Shown here piece by piece: positions 51,783 through 61,120 of a stretch of DNA of 64,000 bases. The position numbers were made by a program, and so were the translations under genes. Positions within the stretch are counted from its first letter, which is position 1; each line of letters begins with the position of its first letter. The DNA comes from Paludibacteraceae bacterium (GTDB taxonomy: Bacteria > Bacteroidota > Bacteroidia > Bacteroidales > Paludibacteraceae), in contig JAFTSS010000080.1 of assembly GCA_017467185.1 (NCBI GenBank), forward strand, positions 1 through 64,000, written 5' to 3'. The notes beneath the pieces were generated by a model that saw only the letters and a list, made by a program, of their open reading frames with translations, was not told the origin of the DNA and made no database searches.

Positions 51783-53336
51783 ATGTTTAAAGGACATCCA
51801 AAAGGATTATTAGCTGCGGCACTCTCTAACATGGGTGAGCGTTTTGGCTATTACATTATGAACGCTGTATTGGCGTTGTTCCTTTGTTCAAAATTTGGTT
51901 TGAGTGAAGGTGTTGCCGGTGGTATTTACTCTGTTTTTTATGCTGGTATCTATGTGCTAGCATTGGTCGGTGGTATCATAGCTGACCGTACTCAAAACTA
52001 CAAAGGTACTATTAAAACTGGTCTTGTAATTATGGCGACAGGTTATGTTATTCTTGCAATTCCAATTCTTGCAACTCCTCAAAATAGTATGTGGCTTCTT
52101 GCTCTTACTTGTTTTGCTCTTTTCCTTATAGCATTTGGTAATGGTTTGTTTAAAGGTAACTTGCAAGCTATTGTTGGTCAAATGTATGATAATTTCGAAG
52201 CTGAGGCAGCTAAACAAGGCGAAGAGGCTCTTCGTATAGCAAAAGACAAACGTGATTCAGGATTCCAAATTTTCTATGTATTTATTAACGTAGGTGGTGT
52301 TGTTGCTCCGTTTGTAGCTCCACTTCTTCGTGAATGGTGGTTGGAAACTAACGGTTTGTTCTATAATGCACAATTACCAGCATTGTGTCATGAATATATT
52401 ATTGGTGCTGCAGCTATGGCGCCTGAAGCGTTGGCGAACTTCCAAACTCTTGTACAAAAAGTAACTATCAGTGGTGAAATGCCTGCTGATTTGATGGTTT
52501 TTGCTCAAAATTATTTGAATGTATTCAATACAGGTGTTCACTATTCATTCTTTGCTTCTGTAGCTGCAATGTTGATTTCTTTAGTTATTTTCTTTGCAAA
52601 TCAACGTATTTTCCCTACTCCTGCTAAGAAAGAGGCTGTTGCTGGTGTTGAATATACTGCAGAAGAAAAAGCAGCTATGGCAGCAGAAATTAAACAACGC
52701 CTTTATGCTTTGTTTGCAGTGCTTGGTATTGTAATTTTCTTCTGGTTCTCATTCCACCAAAATGGTATGTCGCTTTCATTTTTTGCTCGTGACTTCGTTA
52801 ACACTTCTACTATTGCTCCAGAAATTTTCCAAGCTCTTAATCCTTTCTTTGTGATTGTTCTTACTCCTGTGATTGTGTGGTTCTTCGGTTCTCTTGCAAA
52901 ACGTGGTGTTGAGATTTCTACTCCTCGTAAGATTGCTATTGGTATGGGTATTGCTGGTATAGCATTTTTATTCTTGGCTATTTATTCTTACGTAATGCAC
53001 TATCCATCTGCTACTGCATTCCGTGCTAATCCAGGTGAAATTTCTGGCGTTTGGGTATTGATTGTGGTTTATTTCTTCTTGACAGTTGCTGAGTTGTTTA
53101 TCTCTCCTCTTGGTTTGTCGTTCGTATCAAAAGTGGCACCAAAACATCTTCTTGGTCTCTGTCAAGGTTTGTGGTTGTCGGCAACAGCAATTGGTAACCT
53201 CTTCTTATTCCTCGGACCTATTATGTATAATGCATGGCCAATTTGGCAATGTTGGACTGTATTTTTGAGCGTTTGTTTCCTTTCTATGGGTGTTATGCTC
53301 GGTATGGTTAAATGGCTTGAACGTGTTACTAAATAA
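51783..53336 (+). CDS. POT-family peptide MFS transporter (copy 2)
   Basis: 517 residues, paralogue of the gene at 49800: MFKGHPKGLLAAALSNMGERFGYYIMNAVLALFL, GGIIADRTQNYKG, FKGNLQAIVGQMYDN, KDKRDSGFQIFYVFINVGGVVAP, FFWFSFHQNG. It has a different insert, a loop of about 80 residues after the sixth membrane segment (EWWLETNGLFYNAQLPALCHE onwards). Own promoter at 51698-51705 and terminator at 53357-53390. Confidence 0.9.
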   Translation: MFKGHPKGLLAAALSNMGERFGYYIMNAVLALFLCSKFGLSEGVAGGIYSVFYAGIYVLALVGGIIADRTQNYKGTIKTGLVIMATGYVILAIPILATPQNSMWLLALTCFALFLIAFGNGLFKGNLQAIVGQMYDNFEAEAAKQGEEALRIAKDKRDSGFQIFYVFINVGGVVAPFVAPLLREWWLETNGLFYNAQLPALCHEYIIGAAAMAPEALANFQTLVQKVTISGEMPADLMVFAQNYLNVFNTGVHYSFFASVAAMLISLVIFFANQRIFPTPAKKEAVAGVEYTAEEKAAMAAEIKQRLYALFAVLGIVIFFWFSFHQNGMSLSFFARDFVNTSTIAPEIFQALNPFFVIVLTPVIVWFFGSLAKRGVEISTPRKIAIGMGIAGIAFLFLAIYSYVMHYPSATAFRANPGEISGVWVLIVVYFFLTVAELFISPLGLSFVSKVAPKHLLGLCQGLWLSATAIGNLFLFLGPIMYNAWPIWQCWTVFLSVCFLSMGVMLGMVKWLERVTK

Positions 53337-53356
53337 TAAATGTTGTTTATTATAAA

Positions 53357-53390
53357 AAAAATCTCTGCAAATTATATTGCAGAGATTTTT
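53357..53390. terminator. Bidirectional terminator between transporter 2 and prfC
   Basis: AAAAATCTCTGCAA (53357-53370), loop ATTATA, TTGCAGAGATTTTT (53377-53390); A and T tracts on both sides serve both convergent genes. Confidence 0.88.
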
Positions 53391-53415
53391 TCATTTTTAG
53401 TTGGATATTTTTATA

Positions 53416-54987
53416 TTAGAATTCCGATGTGAAGTGGAAACGGATTTTTGGGAAGTCGGATTGTGCCATTTGTAGTAGGTAGCCACTCTCGGCTAGGAAT
53501 ACGTCGCGGCCGTCTTTGTCAACTGCCATGTATTGGAATTTGCGACGTTTGAAGTTTTCGAGTTCGGCTGGGTCGTCCGACTCAATCCAGCATGCTTTGA
53601 AAAGCGACATAGGCTCCCAGCGGCATTGTGCACCATACTCGTGGAGCAAGCGGTATTCGATTACTTCGAATTGGAGTTGACCTACAGTACCGATAATCTT
53701 GCGGTTGTTGTTTTGATGTGTAAACACCTGAGCCACACCTTCGCCCATGAGTTGGTCGATACCTTTCTGTAGTTGTTTAGTCTTCATAGGGTCGGCATTT
53801 TCGATGTATTTAAACATCTCTGGCGAGAAGCTTGGCAATCCTTTGAAGTGTAGGTTTTCGCCCGAAGTGAGGGTGTCGCCAATCTTGAAGTTGCCTGTGT
53901 CTGGCAGACCGATAATGTCGCCTGCATAGGCTTCATCCACAGTCTCTTTCTTCTGAGCCATGAAGGCAGTAGGTGCAGAGAAGCGGAATTGTTTGCCAAG
54001 ACGCATGTGTTTGTAGTTGACGTTGCGCTCGAATTTGCCAGAGCAGATTTTCACGAAGGCAATACATGAGCGGTGGTTAGGGTCCATATTAGCATGGATT
54101 TTAAATACAAAGCCTGTAAATGGCTCTTCGTGCGGGTCAACAGTGCGTTCTACAGCATCAATAGGTAGTGGCGCTGGTGCGATATCTACGAAACAGTCGA
54201 GCAACTCTTTCACACCGAATGTATTGAGAGCCGAACCGAAGAACACAGGTGCTACGTCGGCAGTGAGGTAGTCCTTCACGTCGAATGGGTCGTAAACACC
54301 ATCGATGAGTTCGATGTCGTTGCGGAGTTGTTCAGCATCCTCTTCGCCCACCATAGCGTCGAATTCTGCCGAGTTGATGTCAACAGCAATAGTCTCTGAA
54401 ACCTTTTGTTTGTTAGGAGTATAGAGGTTGAGTTTGTCTTGATATATGTTGTAAACGCCTTTGAACTTTATGCCCGAATTGATTGGCCAAGAGAGAGGGC
54501 GCACTTTGATGCCGAGTTCAGCTTCGAGTTCGTCGAGGAGGTCGAAAGGGTTCTTACCTTCGCGGTCCATCTTGTTGACGAAAATCATCACTGGCGTTTT
54601 GCGCATAGTACACACCTGCATGAGTTTGCGAGTTTGCGCTTCGACACCTTTAGCAGAGTCCACCACGATGATAACGCTATCTACGGCAGTGAGTGTGCGG
54701 AAAGTGTCTTCGGCAAAGTCTTGGTGACCAGGGGTGTCAAGGATGTTAATTTTGAAATCGCGATATTCGAAACCCATTACCGAAGTAGCAACCGAGATAC
54801 CACGTTGTTTCTCGATTTCCATCCAGTCGGAAGTGGCAGTTTTCTTGATTTTATTTGATTTTACAGCACCAGCCACGTGGATAGCACCACCGAAGAGGAG
54901 GAGTTTTTCGGTGAGAGTTGTTTTACCAGCATCGGGGTGAGAGATAATCGCAAACGTGCGGCGGCGGTTAATTTCGTTTTCGTACAT
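53416..54987 (-). CDS. prfC: Peptide chain release factor 3
   Basis: 523 residues, translational GTPase that removes RF1/RF2 after termination. G1 [16 protein letters not shown]2 region [10 protein letters not shown]3 DTPGHQDF, G4 NKMDREGK, and the RF3-specific [17 protein letters not shown] and [15 protein letters not shown]. Full length. Its promoter is probably the TAACTTTG box on the minus strand at 55188-55195, giving a leader of about 200 nt filled with heptad repeats. Confidence 0.95.
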   Translation of the reverse strand: MYENEINRRRTFAIISHPDAGKTTLTEKLLLFGGAIHVAGAVKSNKIKKTATSDWMEIEKQRGISVATSVMGFEYRDFKINILDTPGHQDFAEDTFRTLTAVDSVIIVVDSAKGVEAQTRKLMQVCTMRKTPVMIFVNKMDREGKNPFDLLDELEAELGIKVRPLSWPINSGIKFKGVYNIYQDKLNLYTPNKQKVSETIAVDINSAEFDAMVGEEDAEQLRNDIELIDGVYDPFDVKDYLTADVAPVFFGSALNTFGVKELLDCFVDIAPAPLPIDAVERTVDPHEEPFTGFVFKIHANMDPNHRSCIAFVKICSGKFERNVNYKHMRLGKQFRFSAPTAFMAQKKETVDEAYAGDIIGLPDTGNFKIGDTLTSGENLHFKGLPSFSPEMFKYIENADPMKTKQLQKGIDQLMGEGVAQVFTHQNNNRKIIGTVGQLQFEVIEYRLLHEYGAQCRWEPMSLFKACWIESDDPAELENFKRRKFQYMAVDKDGRDVFLAESGYLLQMAQSDFPKIRFHFTSEF

Positions 54988-55542
54988 TTATTTAATTCAT
55001 AATTCATAATTCATAGTTCATAATTAAGATTTGTCTTAGTTATAAATTTTTAAATTATGAGGTTTTTTATAATTTTGTTTTATAATTCATAATGCACAAT
55101 TATCTTTTTCATTAGCATTAACTCATAGTTATTCAGTGTTTTATAATTATGAATTATGCATTGTGAATTATGCATTAATTGGAACTGCAAAGTTACGAAA
55201 AAAAGTTGGATTGTGAAATATGGGGCGTGAGTGTTTTTGTGTGATTGTGAAGTTTGCTTTATAGTATGCTTATCCTATATTTATGGTGTGTTGTAGTTAT
55301 GGTGGGATGGAATAGTAATTATAGGTGTATTATTTAGTACATAGTGCAACATATACTTTTGTAATTTAGTATAAAAACATTTGGCATATCTAAATATTAT
55401 TGCCTTTTTTTTTAGTTTGATGGGTGATTAGACACGGCACTTCGTGTTCCTGTTTTTTTCAGTTTTGTGGCTGATTGGACGTAGCACACAGCGTCTCTAC
55501 TTGGTTTGGTTAATGGTTGTGAATGGATTGAGGAGGATATGA
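54988..55542. other. Gene-free spacer upstream of prfC
   Basis: Holds heptads (TAATTCA, 54990-55022; ATTATGCATT-type, 55080-55175), the prfC -7 box (minus, 55188-55195), and two degenerate REP-like pieces: ACACGGCACTTCGTGT (55432-55447) and GACGTAGCACACAGCGTC (55479-55496). No coding region seen. Confidence 0.6.
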
Positions 55543-55573
55543 AAAAGGCTATACTTTGGAGGTATAGCCTTTT
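55543..55573 (-). terminator. Terminator of the DUF2851 gene
   Basis: AAAAGGCTATAC (55543-55554) pairs with GTATAGCCTTTT (55562-55573). It lies 12 bp past the stop of the minus-strand gene. Confidence 0.8.
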
Positions 55574-55584
55574 GTTGTATGGTT

Positions 55585-56844
55585 TTATTTATTTGTTTTG
55601 AGATATTGATGTGCGATTTGGCAACGGAGGCAGTCTTTGCGGAAGCAGTAGTTGTCGTGGAGTTGGATGAGGGCTTGTGAGGTGTAGGCATCGGGGCATG
55701 GGAAGTTGGTGAATTGGGCTACTTTATGATTTTTTTCGGCTTTGAGTTGGCGGAGTATGTCGAGTGTGTTGTCTTGTAACTGCTCATCGCGACTGACTTG
55801 TGAATAAAGGAATAGAAATGGCACTACGGTGTTGATAATCAATAGGTCGATGCTCATAGACGAAAGTTTGCAACCATGATGTTCGCTGATGTGGTTTGGA
55901 CGATAATGGGTGGTCCAATAGCCAGAGGCTTCGACGGTGAATATTTGACGTAGTGATTTGATGTTTAGGTTGTTGAGTACTTTGCTGAATAGGTGTTCGT
56001 GGCTGTGGAGGAGCATAGCGAATTGCGCTAAACGTATGGTAGGAAAACCAGATGGGCGCATGCGAAGGAATTTGAAATAGACGCCATCGGTGGGTTTGAG
56101 CGAGAATTTGTTGCTCAAGAATTGGTATTCGCGTTGCCAGACGGAGGTTTGAGAGTCAGGATTTTCGATATTGTTTAGAAATCCAGCTTGTCCGAGTAAG
56201 AGAGCCTCGATTTGTTCGATAGAATCGCGATGGTGCATTATAATGTTGAGTGGCAAAGATTTAGCCACTTGTTGCATGGCGTCGGAGTTTACGCCAAAGC
56301 CGAAGGCACGACAGAGGGTGACGTAAAAGGCTTGCTCCCAGTTGTTTTGACTATCGTTGAGGATTTGTTTGATGCGCTCGGTTTTGACTTGTAGTCGCTC
56401 GATGAGTAGGCGATCAATCCATTGATTTAGGCGGAACGAGTCGATTTTGTTAAATTCAATTGGGCAGATATGGGGGCTTTGGATGAGTGTGTTGTAGTTG
56501 TTGAGGATTGATTTTGGATAGTTGAGAATAATGGTTGGGATAGGGTTGTCGGCTTGTGTAAATATCTGCTCGTCAGCCTCGAAAACCACATGGAGAATTA
56601 CGTTGTCGTACTCGCGCTTACCGTCGTGATTGTGGCGGTGCCAATCGCTTGCACGGACATGAAATTCCACATTACCAGCCCATTGGCATCCGTTGATTTC
56701 TACTTTTGCATTGAACACATCGGGACCCGCATCTGTGTTGGGTATGCCAGTCGAAATAATGCGAACCGATTCGCCCAACAAGGTTTGTTGTTGTTCGAAA
56801 TATAGGCGGCTGAACCAGATGTAGTGTAGTAGTTTTTCGGACAT
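55585..56844 (-). CDS. DUF2851 family protein
   Basis: 419 residues. MSEKLLHYIWFSRLYFEQQQTLLGESVRIISTG, PNTDAGPDVFNAKVEI, WAGNVEFHVRASDWHRHNHD.REYDNVILHVVFEAD is the conserved DUF2851 N-terminus; the C-terminal Cys-containing end (CFRKDCLRCQIAHQYL) is also typical. The family is restricted mostly to Bacteroidetes/Chlorobi and has no known function; the N-terminal E/H/D residues resemble a nuclease-like site, which is only a suggestion. ATG at 56844 chosen over a TTG 9 bp upstream. Confidence 0.88.
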   Translation of the reverse strand: MSEKLLHYIWFSRLYFEQQQTLLGESVRIISTGIPNTDAGPDVFNAKVEINGCQWAGNVEFHVRASDWHRHNHDGKREYDNVILHVVFEADEQIFTQADNPIPTIILNYPKSILNNYNTLIQSPHICPIEFNKIDSFRLNQWIDRLLIERLQVKTERIKQILNDSQNNWEQAFYVTLCRAFGFGVNSDAMQQVAKSLPLNIIMHHRDSIEQIEALLLGQAGFLNNIENPDSQTSVWQREYQFLSNKFSLKPTDGVYFKFLRMRPSGFPTIRLAQFAMLLHSHEHLFSKVLNNLNIKSLRQIFTVEASGYWTTHYRPNHISEHHGCKLSSMSIDLLIINTVVPFLFLYSQVSRDEQLQDNTLDILRQLKAEKNHKVAQFTNFPCPDAYTSQALIQLHDNYCFRKDCLRCQIAHQYLKTNK

Positions 56845-56888
56845 ATAATTCAATGAGGAATTAGGAGTGAGGAGTTAGGAATTTTATG

Positions 56889-56896
56889 CAAAGATA
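56889..56896 (-). promoter_or_regulatory. DUF2851 gene promoter -7 box
   Basis: TATCTTTG on the minus strand, 45 bp before the ATG. Between them a heptad array (TGAGGAA/TTAGGAG, 56852-56880). Confidence 0.5.
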
Positions 56897-57028
56897 GTGA
56901 TTTTTTTGATTTATATTAGGATTATATATATTTTTTTGCTGTTTTTATTGAAAAACGATAATAAAATTTGGTCGGATGAAATTTTTTTTGTTACTTTGCA
57001 AGTTGAAATATATTGCGGTAATTGGACT

Positions 57029-57694
57029 ATGAAACGATTTAAGATATTGTGTGTTTTGTTGTTGACTGTATTTTTTGCATCAGTTGTGACTGACTTTGTG
57101 ATGGACTTTGTGTCTAGTGCAAGAATGGGTTATACTATGGGTGAGTATATCGTTGATAATAAGCTAGAAAGCCGCGAACATTTGTATATTGATGTGATGG
57201 AGAATGCCGATAGAGCAGTGCTTGTGCCTAATGAGTTGAATAAACTTTCGGGCGATTCGGTTGTCGTATTAAGAAACAGAGTTTCGATTGTAGAGTATGC
57301 CGAGTCATTTGCCAAAGAGAGCGATAAACATAATGGATGGTACACGGTGTTGAGTTGTTTGAATTGGTTTATTTTGGTAATTTTTATCTATATGGTTGTG
57401 GTTTTTGTGAAGATTATGCGTCTATTTATACGTTCACAAGTGTTTGAGAATAGAATAATTTCGTTGTTGAATCATATAGGTATTGCATTTGTGGTTTTGG
57501 CTATAGTATCTACTGCGTGGAAATTCGGTCGCACTTATCTTGCTGGGCATTTGATTGATGTAGAGGGATTGACTGTAAGTTATAGCCATTGCATTGAGTG
57601 GTCTAATTTGATGTTGGGCTTGATAATATTGGTTATCACTGAAATATTGCGTCAAGCAACAATGATAAAAGAAGAGCAAGACTTAACTATTTGA
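57029..57694 (+). CDS. DUF2975 membrane protein
   Basis: 221 residues with four hydrophobic segments (near residues 7-25, 110-130, 150-170 and 190-210). The motif IMRLFIRSQVFENRIISLLNHIG matches the DUF2975 'F..g.iF.......l...g' region. Members sit next to a small Cro/CI-type regulator (YozG-like), as here 44 bp downstream. ATG at 57029 gives a normal signal-like first segment; the longer open frame upstream is non-coding. Function unknown. Confidence 0.8.
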   Translation: MKRFKILCVLLLTVFFASVVTDFVMDFVSSARMGYTMGEYIVDNKLESREHLYIDVMENADRAVLVPNELNKLSGDSVVVLRNRVSIVEYAESFAKESDKHNGWYTVLSCLNWFILVIFIYMVVVFVKIMRLFIRSQVFENRIISLLNHIGIAFVVLAIVSTAWKFGRTYLAGHLIDVEGLTVSYSHCIEWSNLMLGLIILVITEILRQATMIKEEQDLTI

Positions 57695-57738
57695 AAGTTG
57701 AAAATTGAAAGTTGAAAATTGAAAAATTGGTTTAAGTA

Positions 57739-57945
57739 ATGGCGATTATAGTTAATTTAGATGTGATGATGGCAAAGCGAAAGATGTCGTTGACGGAATT
57801 GTCTGAGAAGGTGGATATTACGGTGGCAAATCTTTCGATATTAAAAACGGGCAAAGCTAAGGCAATACGCTTTTCAACACTTGAGGCGATATGTAAAGTG
57901 TTGGACTGTCAACCTGCAGATATACTTGAATACACAGAGAGTTGA
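57739..57945 (+). CDS. Small Cro/CI-type HTH regulator (YozG-like)
   Basis: 68 residues, almost only a helix-turn-helix: VNLDVMMAKRKMSLTELSEKVDITVANLSILKTGKAKAIRFSTLEAICKVLDCQPADILEY. Strongly typical of the regulators paired with DUF2975 proteins; it probably controls its own operon. A TTGAAAR heptad run (57692-57727) separates the two genes. Confidence 0.88.
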   Translation: MAIIVNLDVMMAKRKMSLTELSEKVDITVANLSILKTGKAKAIRFSTLEAICKVLDCQPADILEYTES

Positions 57946-57957
57946 GAATTGAAAATT

Positions 57958-58016
57958 TTAATCTCTAATCTCTAATCTCTAATCTTTAACCTCTAACCTT
58001 TAATCTTTAACCTTTT
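57958..58016. repeat. Heptad array TAATCTC / TAACCTT
   Basis: About eight consecutive period-7 units (TAATCTC, TAATCTC, TAATCTC, TAATCTT, TAACCTC, TAACCTT, TAATCTT, TAACCTT) between the HTH gene and the protease gene. Confidence 0.92.
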
Positions 58017-58053
58017 ATAATAAGACTTAATATAAACAACTAATTTTTTGAAT

Positions 58054-61017
58054 ATGAAAAACAAACTTTTTGCTACGCTTGTAGTGCTTTTGATGGCGAC
58101 TGCAAGTATTTTTGCTCAGACTATCAATCATGGTCGTGGGTTACAAGAGTACAAGCTTGAAAATGGCTTGACAGTTTTCCTTTGGGAAGATAAAGGTGCA
58201 ACTGACGTACACGGACGCGTAGTATGTCGTGCAGGTGCAGTAGATGAACCATCTGATTATTCAGGTCTTGCTCACTATCTCGAACACATGTTATTCAAAG
58301 GTACTGACAAAATCGGTGCTATTGATTGGGAAAAAGAGAAACCTCTTTACGAACAAATCATTAAACTTTACGATGAATTCAATGCAGAAACAGACGAAGC
58401 TAAACGTCTTGAACTCATCAAAAAAATTAATGAAGTGTCATTAGAAGCTGCTCAATATGGTGCTACTGACGATTTTTCTAACTTGACAGAAAGTTATGGT
58501 GGTGACAATTTGAACGCATTTACTTCTTACGACCTCACAGCTTATTTCAATACATTCCCTGCTGGTGCATTGGAAAAATGGTTGGAAATCAACTCTGAAC
58601 GTCTTTTGAACCCTGTGTTCCGTGCATTCCAAGCTGAGCTTGAAAACGTATATGAAGAGTTCAATATGTATCAAGACGAACTTGGCACACACCAACGTCA
58701 ATTCTTGTTTGGTAATATCTACAAAGGTACTCCATACGAACGCGACGTTATTGGTTATCAACATCACTTGAAAAACCCATCTCTTTCAAAACTTATCGAA
58801 TTCTTCGAAACATGGTATGTGCCTAACAACATGTGTTTGATGCTTGTAGGTAATTTTGATGCTGAAGCTGCAAAACCTCTTATTGCTGAAAAATTCGGTC
58901 GTCTTCAACCTAAAGAAATCCCTGCTCGTGCTAAATTTGAAGATACTCAAATCAGTGGTAACGAGAAATTCAAAGCTAAATTGGGTTATACTCCACAAGT
59001 TTATTGGGTATATCCAGGTTTGAAAAAAGGTGATAAAGATGAATTAGCTCTTAATATTGCTCTTCAACTTTTGAACAATGGTCATAACACAGGTCTTCTT
59101 GATAAATTGATGCTTGACAATACATTGTCAACAGCATACGTATCTCTTGATTCTCGTCGTGAAGCAGGTCGTATTATGGTTGTTGGTGTTCCTTACTATG
59201 ATGTTGCTCAACGTACTTTTGAGACTTTTGGTCAAACACAACGTTATATCACAAAAGAGATTGACAAACTTCGTAACGAAAGCACAATTCCTGATTGGTT
59301 GTTCAAATCAGTTAAAGACCAATTGTTGCAATCATATACAACTCAATTTGAGTCAACTGACGCAAAAGTTAATATGATTACTTATTCATACGCATACGCT
59401 GAAGGTATTGACGCTTATTTGAATGAAGATAAAGCTATTCGTGCTATCACAAAAGCTGATGTTGTTCGTGTAATTAACAAGTATCTCCCTGCTGATGCTA
59501 AATGTATGACTCTTGAAATGACTGAAGGTGATCCTAAAAAGAACAAATTGGCTAAACCAGCTATTAAACCTCTCGACCCACCTAAAGGTGTAGAGACTCC
59601 ATACGCTAAAGAGTTCAAAGCAATCCCTGTAACACCACAAGTTGAAGTATTTAACAACTTTGCTGACGTAACAGAACGCGAACTTTACAAAAATGTAAAA
59701 TTGTTCTATACTCCTAATACAGAAAATGGTGTATTCTCTCTTACTTTGAAATATGGTGTTGGTACTCACGAAATGCCAAAACTTCAATATGCAGCTTCTT
59801 TGATGAACACAGCTGGTATGATGCCTAACCTTGACGCACAAGCTGTTCGCCGTCAATATTCAGAACTTGGTGCAACATTCGGTTTCAGTGTATCTGATAG
59901 TTATTTCTATATCACTGTTTATGGTGATGAGAAAAACTTGGATCAAATCCTTGCTCTTCTCTCTAAACATGTGATGATGCCTAACCTTGATGACAAACAA
60001 ATCAAATCTGTGGTTTCTAACGCATACTGGAGCCGTTATTCAGAGAAACGTAATCCTAACACTGTAGCTTCTGCTTTGCTTGAATATGTGCTTTATGGTG
60101 AAAATTCACACTATATTGATCGTATTCCAATGGAAGAACTTTATAAATATTCTGTAACTCCAGATGGTGAAATTATTGAGAACTATTTGGTTAACAAAAC
60201 TAACCTTACTACAACTATTCAAGAGGCATTCGGTTATGCTGTAGATATTCACTACTGTGGTCAAAAACCAATTGACGAAGTAGCTAAATCAATGAATGCC
60301 ATCCCAATGAAAGAACGTATGGTGGATACTAAATCTCCATTCTTCCGCGAACGTCAAACATACGACAAAACTAATGTTATTTTCCTTGCTGACAGCAAAG
60401 TTCAACAAGCAAAAGTTTATTTCTATGTAAATTCTAATCCATACGACATTAAAGAAGATGTAGGTTACGATGCATTTAACCAATACTTCTCAGGTGGTTT
60501 TAGTGGTCTTGTTATGAACGAAATTCGTGAAAAACGTTCAATGGCTTATACTGCATACGGCTATGTTTCAACTCCTTCATTACCTGGTAAAAATTCTTAT
60601 CTCTTTGGTTATGTAGGTACACAAGGTGACAAAGTTGCAGACGCAGTAGATGTATTTATGGGTCTTTTGTCTGATATGCCAGCTCCTGAAAACGAAGCAG
60701 AACGTATGGAAAATATTCGTACTTATCTCCACCAATCAGCTTTGACTGCTAAACCTGATATGCGTGATAAGAGTCAAGTGTTCGAGCAATGGAAAAAACT
60801 TGGTTATACTGACGACCCAGCTAAAGTAAATATGACTGCTGTTGATAATCTTACATATAATGATATCAAAGCATTCTACGAAAAGAATGTTAAAGGCAAA
60901 CCTGTTACAATCGTAATTATTGGTGACCCTAAAACAATTGACCAAAAAGCACTTAAAGCTAAATGGGGCAAAATTACAAAAATGTCTGCAGGTAAATTGT
61001 TTAAAGGTGGTATCTAA
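58054..61017 (+). CDS. M16 family zinc metallopeptidase (pitrilysin type)
   Basis: 987 residues. Signal peptide MKNKLFATLVVLLMATASIFAQ, so periplasmic or envelope-associated. Inverted zinc motif HYLEH near residue 72 with the distal Glu about 77 residues later (ENVYEEFNM). Two tandem M16 halves are visible, the second (ENGVFSLTLKYGVGTHEMP onward) without the zinc motif, as in pitrilysin-type enzymes. Codon choice is strongly biased (CGT, CTT, GGT, AAC), suggesting high expression. ATG at 58054 starts the signal peptide. Terminator at 61061-61098. Confidence 0.92.
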   Translation: MKNKLFATLVVLLMATASIFAQTINHGRGLQEYKLENGLTVFLWEDKGATDVHGRVVCRAGAVDEPSDYSGLAHYLEHMLFKGTDKIGAIDWEKEKPLYEQIIKLYDEFNAETDEAKRLELIKKINEVSLEAAQYGATDDFSNLTESYGGDNLNAFTSYDLTAYFNTFPAGALEKWLEINSERLLNPVFRAFQAELENVYEEFNMYQDELGTHQRQFLFGNIYKGTPYERDVIGYQHHLKNPSLSKLIEFFETWYVPNNMCLMLVGNFDAEAAKPLIAEKFGRLQPKEIPARAKFEDTQISGNEKFKAKLGYTPQVYWVYPGLKKGDKDELALNIALQLLNNGHNTGLLDKLMLDNTLSTAYVSLDSRREAGRIMVVGVPYYDVAQRTFETFGQTQRYITKEIDKLRNESTIPDWLFKSVKDQLLQSYTTQFESTDAKVNMITYSYAYAEGIDAYLNEDKAIRAITKADVVRVINKYLPADAKCMTLEMTEGDPKKNKLAKPAIKPLDPPKGVETPYAKEFKAIPVTPQVEVFNNFADVTERELYKNVKLFYTPNTENGVFSLTLKYGVGTHEMPKLQYAASLMNTAGMMPNLDAQAVRRQYSELGATFGFSVSDSYFYITVYGDEKNLDQILALLSKHVMMPNLDDKQIKSVVSNAYWSRYSEKRNPNTVASALLEYVLYGENSHYIDRIPMEELYKYSVTPDGEIIENYLVNKTNLTTTIQEAFGYAVDIHYCGQKPIDEVAKSMNAIPMKERMVDTKSPFFRERQTYDKTNVIFLADSKVQQAKVYFYVNSNPYDIKEDVGYDAFNQYFSGGFSGLVMNEIREKRSMAYTAYGYVSTPSLPGKNSYLFGYVGTQGDKVADAVDVFMGLLSDMPAPENEAERMENIRTYLHQSALTAKPDMRDKSQVFEQWKKLGYTDDPAKVNMTAVDNLTYNDIKAFYEKNVKGKPVTIVIIGDPKTIDQKALKAKWGKITKMSAGKLFKGGI

Positions 61018-61060
61018 TGAGATAGTATAAAGAAATAAGTTGTATTACTTATAAGAGATA

Positions 61061-61098
61061 AAAAATGGGCTGACTAAATCAATAGTCAGCCTATTTTT
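61061..61098. terminator. Terminator between M16 protease and recQ
   Basis: AAAAATGGGCTGACTA (61061-61076) and TAGTCAGCCTATTTTT (61083-61098) form a long stem with one mismatch and a 6-base loop; usable by both convergent genes. Confidence 0.87.
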
Positions 61099-61120
61099 TA
61101 TATGCCTTAAGTAAGTAAAT

